NCBI GenBank assembly: GCA_002360455.1
Contig: DEQQ01000075.1
Coordinates: 1-36,575 of the forward strand
Direction of reading: 5' to 3'
From: Saprospiraceae bacterium UBA3362
GTDB lineage: Bacteria > Bacteroidota > Bacteroidia > Chitinophagales > Saprospiraceae
DNA: 36,575 bases
Positions within the stretch are counted from its first letter, which is position 1; each line of letters opens with the position of its first letter. The notes beneath the pieces were generated by a model. It did not search any database and was not told the DNA's origin. It saw only the letters and a program-made list of their open reading frames with translations. The position numbers were made by a program, and so were the translations under genes. Shown one piece after another: positions 34,424 through 36,575 of this stretch.

Positions 34424-35199
34424 GAGATAAAAAGTTTTTGGATCAATTCCGTTTGAGTTTTATAAAGTTCTACAAATTCCGGAAATTCACTCTCCAGGCA
34501 TGTTAGATGTTTTTGAATTGTGTTAAAATCATTGCGTTTTGCAGGACCTGTTTGAGCTTTTTTTGCACCCAGTAAAAAAGCTTTTTTTGTAGTGTAGTTG
34601 GCTAAAGCACTTAGCACTGTGTTGTCAAGTTCACATTGGTTTAAAATACTAAATGCGGCAAGATAATTGAGGTTGACAAAATTATTTGTAAATACGGCAG
34701 ATAGGTGCAAATACTTTCTGATATTGGGATTGAATAAAATGAGTCGATTTCCAACTCTACAAAATAAGTTGTAGAGCTCTGGATTCAAGTCATGATTGCT
34801 TTCATAAAATATTGGAATTTGAGACCAATCAACTTCCAAGTTTTTGCTAAATGACTGTAAAGGATATAAGTTAATAAACTTTCCTTCTGAGTTCCCAAAA
34901 ACATCTAATGTTTCATTTCCTGAAGTATGAACAACATACTGTTGCAAAGCTTCCGAAGGAAGACTTGCGATAACATTTTTAATTTCGTGATCAGGTACGC
35001 AGATGAGGATTAAATCCGAAGACTGATCTATCAACTCAATGTTCTTGAATGGTGCATGAAGTTGTTGAGTTAATTGTGCAGCTGTCGTAGGATTTCTAGA
35101 AACAACTGCATTGCAACTACAACCAAGTTCCATCAATCTTGAACCTAAATGAAATGCCACATTACCTGAGCCTATAACTGTAAATTTAATTGTTGACAT
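34420..35199 (-). CDS. Rossmann-like/DUF2520 domain oxidoreductase-like protein
   Basis: 259 residues. The N-terminal NAD(P)-binding Rossmann domain opens with FTVIGSGNVAFHLG (6-19, GxGxxA/xxxG type) and contains the ILICVPDHEI stretch expected for 6-phosphogluconate-dehydrogenase-like or F420-type folds. The C-terminal half is the all-helical DUF2520 domain (AVFTNNFVNL, GPAKRNDFNTIQKHL). The substrate is unknown for the whole family. Pairing with a haem lyase and RibF here does not identify it. It overlaps the CcmF-like gene by 14 nt and the 79-aa gene by 4 nt. Confidence 0.9.
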   Translation of the reverse strand: MSTIKFTVIGSGNVAFHLGSRLMELGCSCNAVVSRNPTTAAQLTQQLHAPFKNIELIDQSSDLILICVPDHEIKNVIASLPSEALQQYVVHTSGNETLDVFGNSEGKFINLYPLQSFSKNLEVDWSQIPIFYESNHDLNPELYNLFCRVGNRLILFNPNIRKYLHLSAVFTNNFVNLNYLAAFSILNQCELDNTVLSALANYTTKKAFLLGAKKAQTGPAKRNDFNTIQKHLTCLESEFPEFVELYKTQTELIQKLFIS

Positions 35200-36575
35200 T
35201 CTTTTTCGTTTTTCTCAAGTATGCGGCACTTAGTAATGAAAAAATCATCATCAAGCTTCCGAGCCAAACTAAATTGATGCCCGGGAAGACTATGGCTTCC
35301 ATAACTATGAAATCTGTCCTCGGAGCATTGTCAGCGATTTCAATGGGAATTTCAATTTGATTAAAATTTTGTTCCCGTTTTACAATCTGTATTTCAAATT
35401 TCTCTGATGTTGGGTCAATGGAATTAATTCTTGCACAATATCCATTTAGTAAATTAAAATCTGTAAGACTAAAGGCTTTTGAATTTCGAATAACATACAA
35501 CGGCCTTAAATGAAACTCATTTTGATTAGCTTTAATTTTTATTTTGGTTGCAATGGCTATGTCGCTCTCTTGCATCGCATAATCTTCCTCAGATAATTTG
35601 CTTTCTATTCCTTCAATACTTACACTTATTTGATTTTGATCATACTCTTTCGTTTCGCCAATGCCAAGTTTCATGATAGTTGCAGTTTCCCAGTTTGGCT
35701 GAGGATTCAAAATGCTAAAAATAGAGTCTGGTATTTGAATTCGAATTCCTCTTTGATTTATTTGATGGGGAAATCTGTATATGCTTTCATTTCTAAATAA
35801 TATGGAAGGTGTGGCCAATATTGCTTGTGTGTCTTCAAGGTTACGGATTTCACAAATTAATTGAAGTTTCTTATCTCCCTGCTTGAATTCAAAATCTTGA
35901 GTTGTAAACTCATTTTTTATATCTTTTATAATACAGTAAGCTTTTGAAGTAAAAATGGTATCATTTAATTTAGCAGTGTAGAGCTTGTATTGAATACTGT
36001 CTTCTGCCTTTTTAGCTGACTCAGCATCTGTTTGTGAAGCAGGAATTTGAGCAATAAGGGTGAATATATCTTTGCCAAAATAATGTTGTGTTGAAGGATT
36101 GGATGCTGCTACTTTTGTCATTTTGTTATCATACTGAACAGTAGGCTCGACAATAAATGTCTCTTTGGTAGAATTTGATGAATCAATTTTGTCAAATTGG
36201 ATCTTGTATTTTCTGAATTTTCCTTCTAATGTATCACTCTTATAGTTTACCCAGTATCCTTTGAGGAATTTTGCCTCTCCCTGAATAAGCACAAAATGTT
36301 TTCCTTCATCGGCATTGTCAAAATTGGCTGTAAGATCCTCTTGAAAGAATCGATCCGGAACAAGATTTTGTTTTTTCAATCCGCTCAAGCTAATTCCAAA
36401 AAGAAGAATAGCAAATCCAGCATGAGCAACAGCGGAATTTAAGGATTTAAGATCGGACTTGTAAAGTTTAATTAAATAAGTTAAACTTCCTAACAATGCA
36501 AACCAAGCAGAGAAATGAAAAATATGAATAGTAAAATGAGCCTTAGAAAAGAAATAAGATTGACCAAGACAAGCT
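35186..36575 (-). CDS. CcmF/CcsA-type cytochrome c assembly protein, C-terminal part (5' partial)
   Basis: The frame continues to the window edge: codons past the TTG at 36496 read a hydrophobic stretch with FTIHIFHFSAWFA, so the TTG is not the start and the N-terminal membrane part lies outside the window. Visible are about 463 residues: a membrane segment at the edge, a second one (AHAGFAILLFGISLSGL), a long periplasmic beta-rich region of about 370 residues, and a final membrane helix near the C-terminus (INLVWLGSLMMIFSLLSAAY). This matches the C-terminal half of Bacteroidota haem-handling proteins that join CcsA/CcmF-type segments. The likely role is haem ligation to apocytochrome c. It heads a five-gene minus-strand run of tight overlaps ending at rluA. 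Confidence 0.8.
   Translation of the reverse strand, partial: ACLGQSYFFSKAHFTIHIFHFSAWFALLGSLTYLIKLYKSDLKSLNSAVAHAGFAILLFGISLSGLKKQNLVPDRFFQEDLTANFDNADEGKHFVLIQGEAKFLKGYWVNYKSDTLEGKFRKYKIQFDKIDSSNSTKETFIVEPTVQYDNKMTKVAASNPSTQHYFGKDIFTLIAQIPASQTDAESAKKAEDSIQYKLYTAKLNDTIFTSKAYCIIKDIKNEFTTQDFEFKQGDKKLQLICEIRNLEDTQAILATPSILFRNESIYRFPHQINQRGIRIQIPDSIFSILNPQPNWETATIMKLGIGETKEYDQNQISVSIEGIESKLSEEDYAMQESDIAIATKIKIKANQNEFHLRPLYVIRNSKAFSLTDFNLLNGYCARINSIDPTSEKFEIQIVKREQNFNQIEIPIEIADNAPRTDFIVMEAIVFPGINLVWLGSLMMIFSLLSAAYLRKTKKNVNN

Noticed and set aside
36494..36496. TTG as start of the last minus-strand gene
   Set aside because: The frame stays open to the window edge and codes a hydrophobic segment, so the gene is simply cut by the window.

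Overview
The window looks like a chromosomal segment of a Bacteroidota member, most likely from the Saprospiria/Chitinophagia side. The evidence: two proteins end in type A T9SS (type IX secretion) sorting domains; there are several lipoproteins, a family S46 dipeptidyl-peptidase and a Cys-rich giant surface protein of the kind common in Saprospiraceae; TAnnTTTG boxes of the Bacteroidota sigma factor precede several genes; the DNA is AT-rich; and genes with tight overlaps dominate. The lineage is an inference; there is no rRNA gene to confirm it.

Layout. Block 1, plus strand (1-13.9 kb): the 3' part of a giant T9SS-exported protein (Cys-rich repeats, dockerin-like and cohesin-like modules, sorting domain); an insulated thioredoxin gene; a DUF58 protein; a PPK2-family polyphosphate kinase overlapping an Hsp15-like S4 protein; PEP carboxykinase; tRNA-Val(GAC); a small lipoprotein; an exported M1 aminopeptidase; a DPP7-type S46 peptidase; and an overlapping small lipoprotein. 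Block 2, mostly minus strand (14.0-26.4 kb): msrA-msrB; initiator tRNA-fMet (plus strand); a tight run from an exported M28 peptidase through folK, a deoxynucleoside kinase, sppA and rarA to a lipoprotein; a ubiD-family decarboxylase overlapping an rRNA methyltransferase; lhgO; and tRNA-Asp(GTC). Block 3, plus strand (26.6-28.5 kb): accA-dapA. Block 4, minus strand (28.9 kb to the end): a TPR histidine kinase with its NarL-type regulator, and a compact run from the C-terminal part of a CcmF/CcsA-type haem lyase through a DUF2520 protein, a 79-aa protein and a RibF-glycosyltransferase fusion to an RluA-type pseudouridine synthase.

Together these suggest a protein- and peptide-consuming heterotroph. 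Exported M28, M1 and S46 peptidases would release and trim peptides, PckA feeds gluconeogenesis, and LhgO recovers 2-oxoglutarate. Most of the rest is housekeeping: DNA maintenance, folate, nucleotides, fatty acid initiation, lysine/cell wall, and repair of oxidised methionine.

I see no CRISPR array, phage, transposon, toxin-antitoxin or obvious defence system. The most unusual item is the single-ORF fusion of riboflavin kinase/FAD synthetase with a family 2 glycosyltransferase (32165-34174). Next are the dockerin-plus-cohesin-like architecture of the truncated surface protein and a hairpin element near 28.5 kb that may be one copy of an interspersed family. Reading frames at both window ends continue beyond the window, so both terminal genes are partial.
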